The position numbers were made by a program, and so were the translations under genes. Below the pieces are notes generated by a model that worked only from the letters and a program-made list of their open reading frames with translations, did not search any database and had not been told where the DNA came from. Source: Bacteroidales bacterium UBA755 (GTDB taxonomy: Bacteria > Bacteroidota > Bacteroidia > Bacteroidales > UBA932). From it: a DNA stretch of 16,620 bases. The DNA lies in assembly GCA_002297815.1 (NCBI GenBank), contig DBKH01000049.1, positions 49,863 through 66,482 on the forward strand, written 5' to 3'. Position 1 is the first letter of the stretch. Each line of letters begins with the position of its first letter. Positions 1 to 7,258 of the stretch are shown piece by piece.

Positions 1-1661
1 GACTGGGAGATGTTGATCATGAAATCGCCCATAGCCTCAAGCTCCGCTAACATGTCAAGGTAATAATTGATTGACAGGAACTTGTCCGCACCTTTCTCAA
101 TCTGAAGGATTCCCTCGTCTCGGAGAGTATCTCTTGTCTCGTTGATGTTGTCCTCTGCGTTATAGGCATTTGTAATGTCCTTTAGCTCACCATCCACGGC
201 CAGCTTCATGTTTGAGACCATCACAGCGAAAGCCTGATTAACCTTACCAATCAGCAAGTTAAGTTTACTGATAGTCTCATCGTCAAAATCAAGCTTATGG
301 ACATGCAGTCGGTTAAGCAGACGGCTGATGTTCTCGCAACTGTCTCCTAAACTTTCCAATTCACTGATTACTCGATAGATAACCTTAACCTCACGTGCTT
401 CGTGATCGTTCATAGACTCCGAGGTAAGGCTATTCAGGAAAGCTGCGATCTCATATTCAAACCTATCAGTCACTTCCTCGCACTTCACAAGTTTCTGACG
501 GTACTCCTCAAATTTGTCGGGATCTTTCTCATTCAGAGCAAGTTTTACATATTGGAAACCGTCTTGAGCTGTTGAGGCGAAATTCACAGCCTCCTTGTAT
601 GCCTGCTCAATCGAGATTGAAGGAGTTCCGAAAAGCCGACCTTTCCCAATGAATTTCAGATGGAAATCTCCCTTTTCTGGATCCGGCTCTTTAATCCACA
701 TAGTCAGCAGATTAGCAAAAGGCTTACGGAACCAAACCAGAACCAATGTCGAAATCGCATTGAACAAAGTATGGACACAGGCAATGCCAAAAACAGCAGT
801 CATCTGTGAATCAAGCCCGAACAAAGACACAAGTCCAAGATTAATCTTAATGAAGATGTTAAAGAAGATCAACACAAAAACAGCCCCGGCCACATTAAAG
901 ACAGTGTGGGCGAGTGCTGCTCTACGAGCCTGAACCCCAGCACCACTTGCAGCGATATTGGCCCCAATTGTGGTACCGATGTTCTCTCCAAGAACCATCG
1001 CAGCGGCCATCGGGAAAGGCAACCAGCCGAGATAGGCTAGAACCATAGTCAAAACTACAGTTACGCTGGATGACTGTAGGAGAAAAGTGATGACAACTCC
1101 TAAAAGCATGAATATCAGCACGGATCCAACTCCATGAGAAGCTAGCCCAGAGATGTAGGCCGCAACTTGTGGAACAGTGTCAATCGCTGGTATCGAGGAC
1201 TTTATGTAGATCAATCCAACGAATACCAGTGACAGTCCCAAAACGGCCTGGCCGATGTTTTTGACTAGTGATTTCTTCAGAAGCGTCATGACAAAACCGG
1301 CACCGAGCAGCACAAAAGCCAGAACCGTCACATCAAGCCAGAACCCTGTAGCCGCTATAATCCAAGCAGTTATGGTAGTACCGATGTTGGCTCCCATAAT
1401 CACGCAGATGCCTTGCTTTAGCGATAGGGTAGCAACACTCACAAGACTGGCCACCAAGATTGTCGTGGCGCTTGAAGACTGAACAACGGCTGTGATTCCA
1501 GCACCTGCAAGAATCTGCTTAAACGGAGTCCCTGATGTCATCCATTTCTCAAAACGCCTAAGCCTGTCTCCGCAAGCTTTCTGAATGCCAAAACTAAGCA
1601 TCTCAAGCCCGAAGACAAAGAGCGCCAGCGCACCAAGAAGAGTCAGTATTTGTAGAATCAT
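1..1661 (-). CDS. Na+/phosphate symporter family protein with C-terminal PhoU-like domain (C-terminus cut by window edge)
   Basis: I read this frame directly on the minus strand: 553 codons from ATG at 1661 to the window edge, no stop. An in-frame TAA lies six codons upstream, so this is the first possible start. The protein has the two inverted Na/Pi-cotransporter repeats: QSSSATT (residues 61-67) with GANIGTT (90-96), and QSSSVTV (196-202) with GENIGTT (225-231), set in hydrophobic membrane segments up to about residue 320. From about 345 it turns soluble, helical and charged, like the PhoU-like tail of NptA/YjbB-type proteins. Known members move phosphate with sodium across the inner membrane; some are thought to export it. 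It lies 72 bp downstream of the flavodiiron gene on the same strand. I see no convincing promoter in that gap, so co-transcription is possible. Substrate direction cannot be told from sequence. Confidence 0.93.
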   Translation of the reverse strand, partial: MILQILTLLGALALFVFGLEMLSFGIQKACGDRLRRFEKWMTSGTPFKQILAGAGITAVVQSSSATTILVASLVSVATLSLKQGICVIMGANIGTTITAWIIAATGFWLDVTVLAFVLLGAGFVMTLLKKSLVKNIGQAVLGLSLVFVGLIYIKSSIPAIDTVPQVAAYISGLASHGVGSVLIFMLLGVVITFLLQSSSVTVVLTMVLAYLGWLPFPMAAAMVLGENIGTTIGANIAASGAGVQARRAALAHTVFNVAGAVFVLIFFNIFIKINLGLVSLFGLDSQMTAVFGIACVHTLFNAISTLVLVWFRKPFANLLTMWIKEPDPEKGDFHLKFIGKGRLFGTPSISIEQAYKEAVNFASTAQDGFQYVKLALNEKDPDKFEEYRQKLVKCEEVTDRFEYEIAAFLNSLTSESMNDHEAREVKVIYRVISELESLGDSCENISRLLNRLHVHKLDFDDETISKLNLLIGKVNQAFAVMVSNMKLAVDGELKDITNAYNAEDNINETRDTLRDEGILQIEKGADKFLSINYYLDMLAELEAMGDFMINISQ

Positions 1662-1733
1662 ATCAAAGGGTAGTGTTTATCAAACAATCAACTTAACATA
1701 ATCTAGATTGTATAACAATAGCAGGCGAGTGCG

Positions 1734-2894
1734 TTATACAAGCGAAGCTATTGATTCTGAGTCGAATTTATCTGGTGTGAATCCTTGCTTGAACGTTACT
1801 CCTTCGCCGAGAATCTCAAATCCGGCAGCCGTTGCCATCTCGTTGAGCAATCGGACGCTGGCGGCAGCCCATGTGAACGACCCGAACGCGAAGAATCTTC
1901 TGTTCTTGACAAGCCGGTCGCAGATCGCTTCCATCAATTGACGTACAGGCGGCAATATTCCATTATTATAGGTCGGAGAACCAAGAATCACCGTGTCATA
2001 CTTGAAGACGTCGCGAAGTGCGAATGAGTAACTTTCATCATTTAGATTGTGAAGCGTGAACGGAATCCCACGCTTTTCCAAGGACGAAGCCAAAGCAAGC
2101 GCGGCTTTCTCGGTGTTACCGTACATAGAGCCGTAAGCCAGACAAACTCCATGTTCCATAGGCTCATAACGGCTGAGCTTGTCGTACAACGAGATGACCT
2201 CTGGAATATGCTTCTCCCAAACTGGGCCGTGCGTGCTGCAAATCCGGCATAGCTCCAAACCGGCAAGTTTCTTCAGAGCGGCCTGGACCGGTGCGGCATA
2301 TTTTCCGACAATGTTCGAGTAATACCTTATCATCTCGTCTTTATATTCATCGAATATGCCTGATTCCGAATCTATTACGCATTCGGGTAAAGCTTTGAAT
2401 GTGCCGAACGCGTCTCCGGAGAACAAGGTTTTCTCCTCAGGGCACCAAGTCACCATTGTCTCCGGCCAATGAACCATCGGAACCATGAAGAACTGGAGGC
2501 TTGTACTTCCCAACGAGAGAGTCTCGCCTTCCTTTATCACCTTGATGTTGTCGGTCAGACCTTGGTAGCCTTCGATCATTGGTACCGCCTTGGCGTTTGT
2601 GACTATCGTGCAATCAGGATATTCCTTTCTTATCACGCTTTGGAGAGCGCTGTGGTCAGGCTCCATGTGATTGACAACGAGATAGTCAATCGTCCTGTCC
2701 CCTATCTCGGCCTTGATGTTGGCGAGGAACTCGTCCTTAAAAGCCACGGCGGCCGTGTCGATCAAGGCAATTTTCTCATCCACAACCAAATAGGAATTAT
2801 AGCTGACACCAAAAGGAAGCGGCCACTGCCGCTCGAAGAGTTTGGTCTGCAGGTCATTCACGCCCACAAAACGGATTCTTTCAGATAGTCTCAT
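1734..2894 (-). CDS. Flavodiiron protein (FprA-type O2/NO reductase)
   Basis: Soluble cytoplasmic enzyme of 386 residues that, in this family, reduces O2 to water and/or NO to N2O and protects anaerobes from both. The N-terminal metallo-beta-lactamase-like domain (about 1-240) keeps all diiron ligands: H76, E78, D80 and H81 in NHMEPDH, H142 in VHWPE, D161 in SGDAFG, H222 in STHGP. The C-terminal flavodoxin domain (about 240-386) has the FMN loop SMYGNTE (246-252) and SPTYNNG. There is no rubredoxin or flavin-reductase fusion, so it is the short class A form and needs an outside electron donor. The open frame runs up to 3137, but MRLSER at 2894 is the only internal Met and gives the normal family start; the longer form would overlap rarA. 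O2 versus NO preference cannot be read from sequence. Confidence 0.93.
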   Translation of the reverse strand: MRLSERIRFVGVNDLQTKLFERQWPLPFGVSYNSYLVVDEKIALIDTAAVAFKDEFLANIKAEIGDRTIDYLVVNHMEPDHSALQSVIRKEYPDCTIVTNAKAVPMIEGYQGLTDNIKVIKEGETLSLGSTSLQFFMVPMVHWPETMVTWCPEEKTLFSGDAFGTFKALPECVIDSESGIFDEYKDEMIRYYSNIVGKYAAPVQAALKKLAGLELCRICSTHGPVWEKHIPEVISLYDKLSRYEPMEHGVCLAYGSMYGNTEKAALALASSLEKRGIPFTLHNLNDESYSFALRDVFKYDTVILGSPTYNNGILPPVRQLMEAICDRLVKNRRFFAFGSFTWAAASVRLLNEMATAAGFEILGEGVTFKQGFTPDKFDSESIASLV

Positions 2895-2920
2895 CGTGTT
2901 CAAATAAGTTCTGTTCTGAC

Positions 2921-2938
2921 GTCGGCAACCTGGCCGAC
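2921..2938 (-). promoter_or_regulatory. Perfect inverted repeat in the flavodiiron leader
   Basis: GTCGGC and GCCGAC arms (6 bp, perfect) around a 6-nt loop, GC-rich in an AT-rich gap. It lies between the candidate -7 element at 2948-2955 and the start codon at 2894. If the start of transcription is about 6 nt after the -7 element, the hairpin would sit at the extreme 5' end of the mRNA. It could be a stabilising 5' hairpin or an operator. Confidence 0.5.
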
Positions 2939-2947
2939 AAGAACTTA

Positions 2948-2955
2948 CAAATTTA
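2948..2955 (-). promoter_or_regulatory. Candidate Bacteroidota -7 element for the flavodiiron gene
   Basis: On the minus strand it reads TAAATTTG, an exact fit to TAnnTTTG, 53 bp before the start codon. No clear TTTG is found at -33, so the call rests on the -7 box alone. Confidence 0.45.
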
Positions 2956-2977
2956 CGAAACTTATTCCGCTTTTTCT

Positions 2978-2985
2978 TAAATTTG
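2978..2985 (+). promoter_or_regulatory. Candidate Bacteroidota -7 element for rarA
   Basis: Plus-strand TAAATTTG fits TAnnTTTG and is the exact inverse of the flavodiiron box 22 bp away, giving divergent promoters. The rarA leader would be about 98 nt and would contain the paired-dyad motif at 3024-3056. No good -33 TTTG is seen, and a closer promoter inside the AT-rich leader is not excluded. Confidence 0.4.
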
Positions 2986-3023
2986 CGTTCGGTTAGGCTT
3001 AAAAATAGCGACAAAGCCTCGCT

Positions 3024-3056
3024 AACACAAATGTTACCATAATAAACATTATTGTT
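3024..3056 (+). repeat. Paired-dyad motif, copy 1 (AACA-N4-TGTT, 9-bp spacer, AACA-N4-TGTT)
   Basis: Two 12-bp dyads, AACACAAATGTT and AACATTATTGTT, start 21 bp apart. The 40 bp from 3020 matches the 40 bp from 6999 at 32 positions without gaps. It lies 32 bp before the rarA start codon. Other copies are at 7003-7035 and, on the other strand, 13265-13297. Confidence 0.6.
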
Positions 3057-3088
3057 TTTAATATTAATTGAAAGGTATTTAGCTAAAT

Positions 3089-4411
3089 ATGTCTGATACT
3101 TACCAAAGAACTGGGCAAAGTGCGATGCTCCCCCCACTTCCGGAGAGAATGCGACCTAAAAAGTTGTCTGAATATGTCGGCCAAAGGCATTTGGTAGGCG
3201 AAGGATGCATCCTGAGGAAGATGATTGAGAACGGGAATCTTTCCTCGTTCATCCTTTGGGGGCCTCCAGGAGTCGGGAAAACCACATTGGCAGGGATAAT
3301 CGCACAGACTTTGGCGCGAGACTTCTACACCCTGTCTGCGGTCAGTGCCGGAGTGAAGGATGTCCGGGATGTGATTGAGAAGGCCAAGAGCGCGTCCGTG
3401 TTCTCCAACGGTGCCGCCCCGATTCTGTTCATCGATGAGATTCACCGCTTCAACAAGGCCCAGCAGGACGCCCTGCTCGGAGCCGTTGAGAACGGCACGA
3501 TAGTCTTGATCGGTGCCACAACCGAGAATCCTTCGTTCGAGGTGATCACACCGCTCTTGTCAAGATGTCAAGTCTTCGTCCTTAAATCACTGGAAGCCAA
3601 AGACCTCCAGACTTTGCTTGACAGGGCTCTGAAAGAAGATGTTCTTCTGAAGGAGAAGGACATCGAGGTGAAGGAAAACGAGGCTTTGTTCCGTTACAGC
3701 GGAGGTGACGGCAGAAAACTGCTTAACGTGCTCGAAATCGTTGTCGATTCTTTCTCCGGGAAAGAATCCCACATCGTCATTGACAACGAGACCGTCACGG
3801 CTTGCATTCAGGAGAATCTTGCGATTTACGACAAGGATGGAGAGATGCACTACGACATCATCTCGGCCTTCATCAAATCCATCCGAGGGTCCGACCCTAA
3901 CGCAGCAGTCTATTATCTGGCCAGAATGCTTGACGGAGGCGAGGATCCTTTGTTCATAGCGCGGAGGCTCTGCATCTCGGCTGCCGAGGATGTCGGACTT
4001 GCCAATCCGAACGCCTTGCTGCTGGCGAACTCATGCTTCCAGATTGTCCACCAGATTGGCATGCCAGAGGCAAGAATCCCGCTTTCCGAGGCGACAATCT
4101 ATCTTGCAAGTTCTCCTAAAAGTAACGCAGCATATCTTGCGATAAACAAGGCTATTGAAACTGTGCATTCAGACAACCGAGCACCCGTTCCTCTGTACCT
4201 GAGAAACGCTCCCACAAAACTGATGGAAGAACTGGGTTACGCTGACGGGTACAAATATGCCCACGACTATCCCGGACATTTCACCGATCTGGAGTTCCTG
4301 CCATCTGGAATGGAAGGAACAGTATTCTATGAACCAGCGCCAAACCCGCAAGAGGACAGGTTGAAAGCCTACCTTGAGGCATGCTGGCCCAAGTACTACT
4401 CAAAAAAGTAA
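3089..4411 (+). CDS. rarA: Replication-associated recombination protein A (RarA/MgsA, AAA+ ATPase)
   Basis: Cytoplasmic AAA+ ATPase of 440 residues, the usual length, related to eukaryotic WRNIP1 and to clamp loaders. The family acts at stalled or collapsed replication forks. Visible parts are the N-terminal PLPERMRPKKLSEYVGQ segment typical of the family, Walker A GPPGVGKT (58-65), Walker B LFIDE (113-117), sensor-1 GATTENPS (142-149) and the arginine-finger LLSR (156-159). The C-terminal half carries the RarA tetramerisation region (IRGSDPNAAVYYLARML, then SPKSNAAY). The ATG at 3089 puts the conserved segment at the expected distance from the N-terminus. It is the first gene of a plus-strand run, with the exchanger starting 51 bp after its stop. 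No key residue is missing. Confidence 0.96.
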   Translation: MSDTYQRTGQSAMLPPLPERMRPKKLSEYVGQRHLVGEGCILRKMIENGNLSSFILWGPPGVGKTTLAGIIAQTLARDFYTLSAVSAGVKDVRDVIEKAKSASVFSNGAAPILFIDEIHRFNKAQQDALLGAVENGTIVLIGATTENPSFEVITPLLSRCQVFVLKSLEAKDLQTLLDRALKEDVLLKEKDIEVKENEALFRYSGGDGRKLLNVLEIVVDSFSGKESHIVIDNETVTACIQENLAIYDKDGEMHYDIISAFIKSIRGSDPNAAVYYLARMLDGGEDPLFIARRLCISAAEDVGLANPNALLLANSCFQIVHQIGMPEARIPLSEATIYLASSPKSNAAYLAINKAIETVHSDNRAPVPLYLRNAPTKLMEELGYADGYKYAHDYPGHFTDLEFLPSGMEGTVFYEPAPNPQEDRLKAYLEACWPKYYSKK

Positions 4412-4432
4412 TATAGTTTACTAATTTTTCAT

Positions 4433-4440
4433 TAAATTTG
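4433..4440 (+). promoter_or_regulatory. Candidate -7 element for the exchanger gene
   Basis: TAAATTTG fits TAnnTTTG, 21 bp before the ATG at 4462, which would give a leader of roughly 15 nt. The -33 position has no good TTTG. It may let the exchanger and cysteate synthase be transcribed apart from rarA. Confidence 0.4.
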
Positions 4441-4461
4441 TGACTCAAAATATAGCAAATA

Positions 4462-5448
4462 ATGATAACAGAGATCCTTATCCTGATTGCCGGGCTTGCA
4501 TTGGTCGTTCTTGGGGCCGATTGGCTTGTTGACGGATCATCCACAATCGCCAGGAAGGCTGGACTTAGTGAGTTCGTGATCGGACTGACCATTGTCGGGA
4601 TAGGCACATCTTCTCCCGAACTGGTTGTGAGCCTTACCGGTGCATTGAAAGGCAATGCAGACATCGCTGTAGGCAACATAGTAGGCTCGAACATATTCAA
4701 TGCCCTCTTCATACTTGGATTCACAGCTCTGATCAGGCCGATAGCCATGACACGGAACAATGTCAAGGCGGATATTCCCCTAAATATATTGGTAACAGTG
4801 CTTCTGATAGCCTTCGGGATGCACCACACATTGTTCGGAATAGGAGAACAGGACACATTGTCAAAAGCTGAAGGATTTGTATTTCTGGCACTTTTCGCTG
4901 CATATATGTATTGGTCCTTCAAGTCCGGAAAGATTGACGGTGAAGATCAGCCTTCAGAACAGGATAACAGGAAAACCTGGGTTGCGGCATTAATGATAGT
5001 CGGAGGCCTTGCAGCGCTGATTTTCGGTGGCGACAAATTTGTGGACAGCGCCACACAGATTGCCAAGATGCTTGGCATCAGCGACAAATTCATAGCTGTC
5101 ACGATTCTTGCCGGTGGCACGTCATTGCCCGAATTGGTCACATGCGTTGTGGCTGCGGCAAAGAAAAAAGGACAGTTGGCACTCGGAAACATCCTTGGCT
5201 CCAACATCAGCAACATTCTGATGATCCTTGGCATTTCCGCCGTCGCCTACAGACCGCTGCCAGGGGCTCCTTCAGGCCTTTCATTCAGTGGCATGTCATA
5301 CATGGACCTCGGCATTCTGCTCCTTGGCGCCATCTTAATTTGGATCAGCGCCTTCACCGGAAAGGGCCGAAAACTGGACAGGGTCGAAGGTTTCGCTTTC
5401 CTCGCATTCTACGCATATTACGTCTTCTGGCTGCTTAAAAACATGTAA
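4462..5448 (+). CDS. CaCA-family Na+/Ca2+ exchanger-like inner-membrane antiporter (YrbG-like)
   Basis: Integral membrane protein of 328 residues, about ten hydrophobic segments, typical for bacterial CaCA exchangers. The two inverted alpha-repeats that form the ion path are clear: GTSSPELV (48-55) with GNIVGSN (71-77), and GGTSLPELV (218-226) with GNILGSN (242-248). Both ion-binding glutamates in the SPELV/LPELV motifs are present. A hydrophilic loop (about 152-172) separates the halves. The family exchanges Ca2+ for Na+ or H+; which counter-ion is used here cannot be told. The gene follows rarA and is 26 bp ahead of cysteate synthase, so those two probably share a transcript. I see no functional reason for that pairing. 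Confidence 0.93.
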   Translation: MITEILILIAGLALVVLGADWLVDGSSTIARKAGLSEFVIGLTIVGIGTSSPELVVSLTGALKGNADIAVGNIVGSNIFNALFILGFTALIRPIAMTRNNVKADIPLNILVTVLLIAFGMHHTLFGIGEQDTLSKAEGFVFLALFAAYMYWSFKSGKIDGEDQPSEQDNRKTWVAALMIVGGLAALIFGGDKFVDSATQIAKMLGISDKFIAVTILAGGTSLPELVTCVVAAAKKKGQLALGNILGSNISNILMILGISAVAYRPLPGAPSGLSFSGMSYMDLGILLLGAILIWISAFTGKGRKLDRVEGFAFLAFYAYYVFWLLKNM

Positions 5449-5474
5449 ATGAATATATTAAAAGAACAATCAAT

Positions 5475-6758
5475 ATGAAATTCAAACCAACAAACTATCA
5501 GTTGATGAATGTCGGCACCGGAAGAATATTTCAGGATGCCGGTTGGTCATTGGCTGATCCCGAGGCTTCCGCGCCGTCATTGGTAAGAGCCGTGTACGAG
5601 AATGAGAAGTTCACTCCCCGTGATGATCTCAAAGGGCTTTACAGATACGCAGAATGGCTTCCGATCAACAGGACTCTGAAGAACTCACACGCACCTGTGA
5701 CCTACAAGAGCAAGGGGCTCGCCGAGCTTCTCGGAATGGAGAACCTGTACATAACCTTGTCAGGATACGTTCCTAAGCATGGCGCGAAGATGGAGACATG
5801 CTCATTCAAGGAGACTGAGGCGTTCTCTGTCTGCGCAAGGTTGCCTAAGAATGACAAGCACATCCTTGTGGTTCAGTCCGCCGGCAACACGGCCAGGGCA
5901 TTCGCACGAGTATGCTCCGACAACGACATTCCGATTGTCATCTGCATACCTAACGACAACATCAGCGATCTTTGGTTTCTGAAAAAACTCAAGTCATGTG
6001 TCAAGGTGATTGCGACGCCTAATGGAACGGATTACTATGATGCCATAGCACTCGGAGAGAAACTCTGCAAGGACTCCCGTTATCTGGCCGAGGGTGGTGC
6101 GAAGAACGTTGCCAGAAGAGACGGCATGGGCACCACGCTTTTGAGTGCGGTGGAGGCGATCGGGAGGATTCCGGATGCTTATTTTCAGGCAGTAGGAAGC
6201 GGAACCGGTGCGATCGCTGCATGGGAGAACGCATGCAGGCTTGCCAAGGACGGCCGTTTCGGTGAGAACAAGATGAGGGTCAATTGTGCGCAAAACGCCC
6301 CGTTCACCCTTATGTACGATTCTTGGAAAGCCGGTTCGAGGGATCTCGTGCCGATCACCGCGGAAGAGTCCAGAAAGAGCGCGGAGGTGATCCTCGCAAA
6401 GGTTCTTTCCAACAGAAAACCGCCATACAGCCTTGCCGGCGGCCTGTTCGACACCCTCAAGGAATCCAACGGTGACTTCTTCAAGGTAACAAACGATGAC
6501 ATCGTCTATTGGATGCTCCAGTTTTTCAACAAAGAAGGGTACGACATATTCCCTGCCGCCGCTTCCGCTGTGGCGGCATTGAAGAAGGCTCTTGACGAAG
6601 GCACAGTCAAAAGAGATGAGACAGTGATGTTGAATATCACGGGGGCCGGAATGCTTAACGCCACAAGCAAGGGCTTCGAGTTGAAAAAGCCAGACCTTAT
6701 ACTCAGCACCGAACTCTCCGCTGAGGAAGTCATCGCCAGCGTGGATCGGCTGTTTTAG
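5475..6758 (+). CDS. Cysteate synthase (PLP-dependent, threonine-synthase superfamily)
   Basis: Fold-type II PLP enzyme of 427 residues. In the characterised methanogen family the reaction is O-phospho-L-serine plus sulfite to L-cysteate plus phosphate; in Bacteroidota the same step feeds capnine-type sulfonolipids. Features I recognise as family-specific are WLPI with APVTYKS (61-79), SGYVPKHGA, METCSFKE with the likely PLP lysine K112, SAGNTARAF (135-143), AEGGAKNVARRDGMGT (205-220) and FQAVGSGTGAIAAWE with the phosphate-binding loop 241-246. These agree with the Methanosarcina enzyme as I remember it, far better than with true threonine synthase. At the N-terminus, where relatives have a CxxCG zinc knuckle, this protein has NVGTG and no cysteines. 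Start 5475 is 26 bp after the exchanger stop, without a Shine-Dalgarno. Main alternative: another threonine-synthase-like lyase. Confidence 0.82.
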   Translation: MKFKPTNYQLMNVGTGRIFQDAGWSLADPEASAPSLVRAVYENEKFTPRDDLKGLYRYAEWLPINRTLKNSHAPVTYKSKGLAELLGMENLYITLSGYVPKHGAKMETCSFKETEAFSVCARLPKNDKHILVVQSAGNTARAFARVCSDNDIPIVICIPNDNISDLWFLKKLKSCVKVIATPNGTDYYDAIALGEKLCKDSRYLAEGGAKNVARRDGMGTTLLSAVEAIGRIPDAYFQAVGSGTGAIAAWENACRLAKDGRFGENKMRVNCAQNAPFTLMYDSWKAGSRDLVPITAEESRKSAEVILAKVLSNRKPPYSLAGGLFDTLKESNGDFFKVTNDDIVYWMLQFFNKEGYDIFPAAASAVAALKKALDEGTVKRDETVMLNITGAGMLNATSKGFELKKPDLILSTELSAEEVIASVDRLF

Positions 6759-6786
6759 TTTGTGACAGATTCTAGCTTCGTTTGAG

Positions 6787-6850
6787 ACAGCAGAAAACTG
6801 AATTTCAAATTTTACACGTTACCAAAATTTGAAATTCAGTTTTTCAGCTG
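6787..6850 (+). terminator. Long terminator-like hairpin A after cysteate synthase
   Basis: The arms at 6794-6813 and 6824-6843 pair perfectly over 20 bp around the 10-nt loop ACACGTTACC. After a small bulge, ACAGC at the 5' side pairs with GCTGT at the 3' side. The 3' arm ends in runs of T (CAGTTTTTC, CTGTTTTAT). It begins about 30 nt after the stop codon of cysteate synthase. The loop and its flanks recur in hairpin B. Confidence 0.75.
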
Positions 6851-6888
6851 TTTTATGAGGTCTAAGGATTATATCATCATACCGCTTC

Positions 6889-6913
6889 GGTCGCTTCGAC
6901 AAGCTCAGCGACC
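6889..6913 (+). repeat. REP-like palindrome 1
   Basis: Arms GGTCGCT and AGCGACC (7 bp, perfect) flank a core TCGACAAGCTC. This matches the general form GGTCRCTTCGACARGC... seen as a dispersed REP-like repeat in many bacterial genomes (from memory). A second copy lies inverted 40 bp downstream. Confidence 0.75.
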
Positions 6914-6953
6914 AGTGTACACAACAATCGGAAACCCATAATGCGAATAGTGC

Positions 6954-6978
6954 GGTCACTGAGCCTGTCGAAGTGACC
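6954..6978 (-). repeat. REP-like palindrome 2, inverted relative to copy 1
   Basis: On the minus strand it has arms GGTCACT and AGTGACC with core TCGACAGGCTC. It differs from copy 1 by an arm pair that changed on both sides (GC to AT) and by one core base. Copies 1 and 2 face each other, forming a REPIN-like doublet that can fold into one large hairpin. Confidence 0.75.
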
Positions 6979-7002
6979 GCGAATCCACACAAAAGGTACG
7001 CT

Positions 7003-7035
7003 AACAAAAATGTTTACATAAATAACACAATTGTT
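7003..7035 (+). repeat. Paired-dyad motif, copy 2
   Basis: AACAAAAATGTT and AACACAATTGTT start 21 bp apart, with a 9-bp spacer TACATAAAT. It matches copy 1 at 26 of 33 positions. Here it sits between two convergent gene ends, where a promoter role is not expected. Confidence 0.6.
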
Positions 7036-7096
7036 TTAATAACAACATAATAATAAAATAAATCAACGAACTGAATTATGAGAGATAATATACACA

Positions 7097-7166
7097 GCGT
7101 TCAGAAAATAAAAATTCCCAAATTTTGGTAACGTGCAAAATTTGGGAATTTTCTATTTTTGAACGC
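7097..7166 (-). terminator. Long terminator-like hairpin B after the acyltransferase gene
   Basis: Two 30-nt arms (7097-7126 and 7137-7166) match at 26 of 30 positions, with the inner 16 bp perfect, around a 10-nt loop. Read in the direction of the minus-strand gene, the loop is GCACGTTACC, one base different from hairpin A. The stem is followed by T-rich sequence (TTTTTATTTTC). It lies 92 bp past the acyltransferase stop. Confidence 0.72.
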
Positions 7167-7198
7167 CATCCCTGTATCCGATAAGGGTAAATCAAGTC

Positions 7199-7222
7199 AT
7201 CGCTTCGGCAGGCTCAGCGACC
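7199..7222 (+). repeat. REP-like palindrome 3 (slightly diverged)
   Basis: Arms TCGCT (7200-7204) and AGCGA (7216-7220) flank TCGGCAGGCTC, followed by CC as in copy 1. The 5' GG is replaced by CA, so the outer arm is degraded. It has the same orientation as copy 1 and ends 36 bp before the acyltransferase stop. Confidence 0.68.
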
Positions 7223-7258
7223 GAGCTAAGCAAGATTGCTGACAACACGTACAAGCAT

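Larger units (their letters stand above)
6759..7258. other. 500-bp convergent intergenic mosaic
   Basis: The gap between two convergent genes holds, in order, a long hairpin (A), two inverted REP-like palindromes, a paired-dyad motif, an AT-rich stretch, a second long hairpin (B) and a third REP-like palindrome; each is listed separately. Open frames here are short, lie across the palindromes and look non-coding. Confidence 0.8.

Noticed and set aside
1707..1719. ATTGT-ATA-ACAAT dyad between the flavodiiron and phosphate symporter genes as terminator
   Set aside because: The stem is only 5 bp, nearly all A-T, without a clear T-run; too weak to call.
2469..2888. 139-codon plus-strand frame
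   Set aside because: It lies fully antisense to the flavodiiron gene, whose diiron ligands and flavodoxin domain are intact.
2895..3137. N-terminal extension of the flavodiiron frame by 81 codons
   Set aside because: It overlaps the rarA start and both candidate promoters, has low-complexity Lys/Arg/Phe-rich sequence, and the family starts at MRLSER (2894).
5475..6758. Threonine synthase as product
   Set aside because: It shares the fold and PLP motifs, but METCSFKE, AEGGAKNVARRDGMGT and YFQAVGSGTGAIAAWE match the cysteate synthase family as I know it. A profile search would decide.
6889..7222. CRISPR array made of the three palindromes
   Set aside because: There are only three copies, in mixed orientation and uneven spacing, with internal palindromes and no cas genes; REP elements explain them better.
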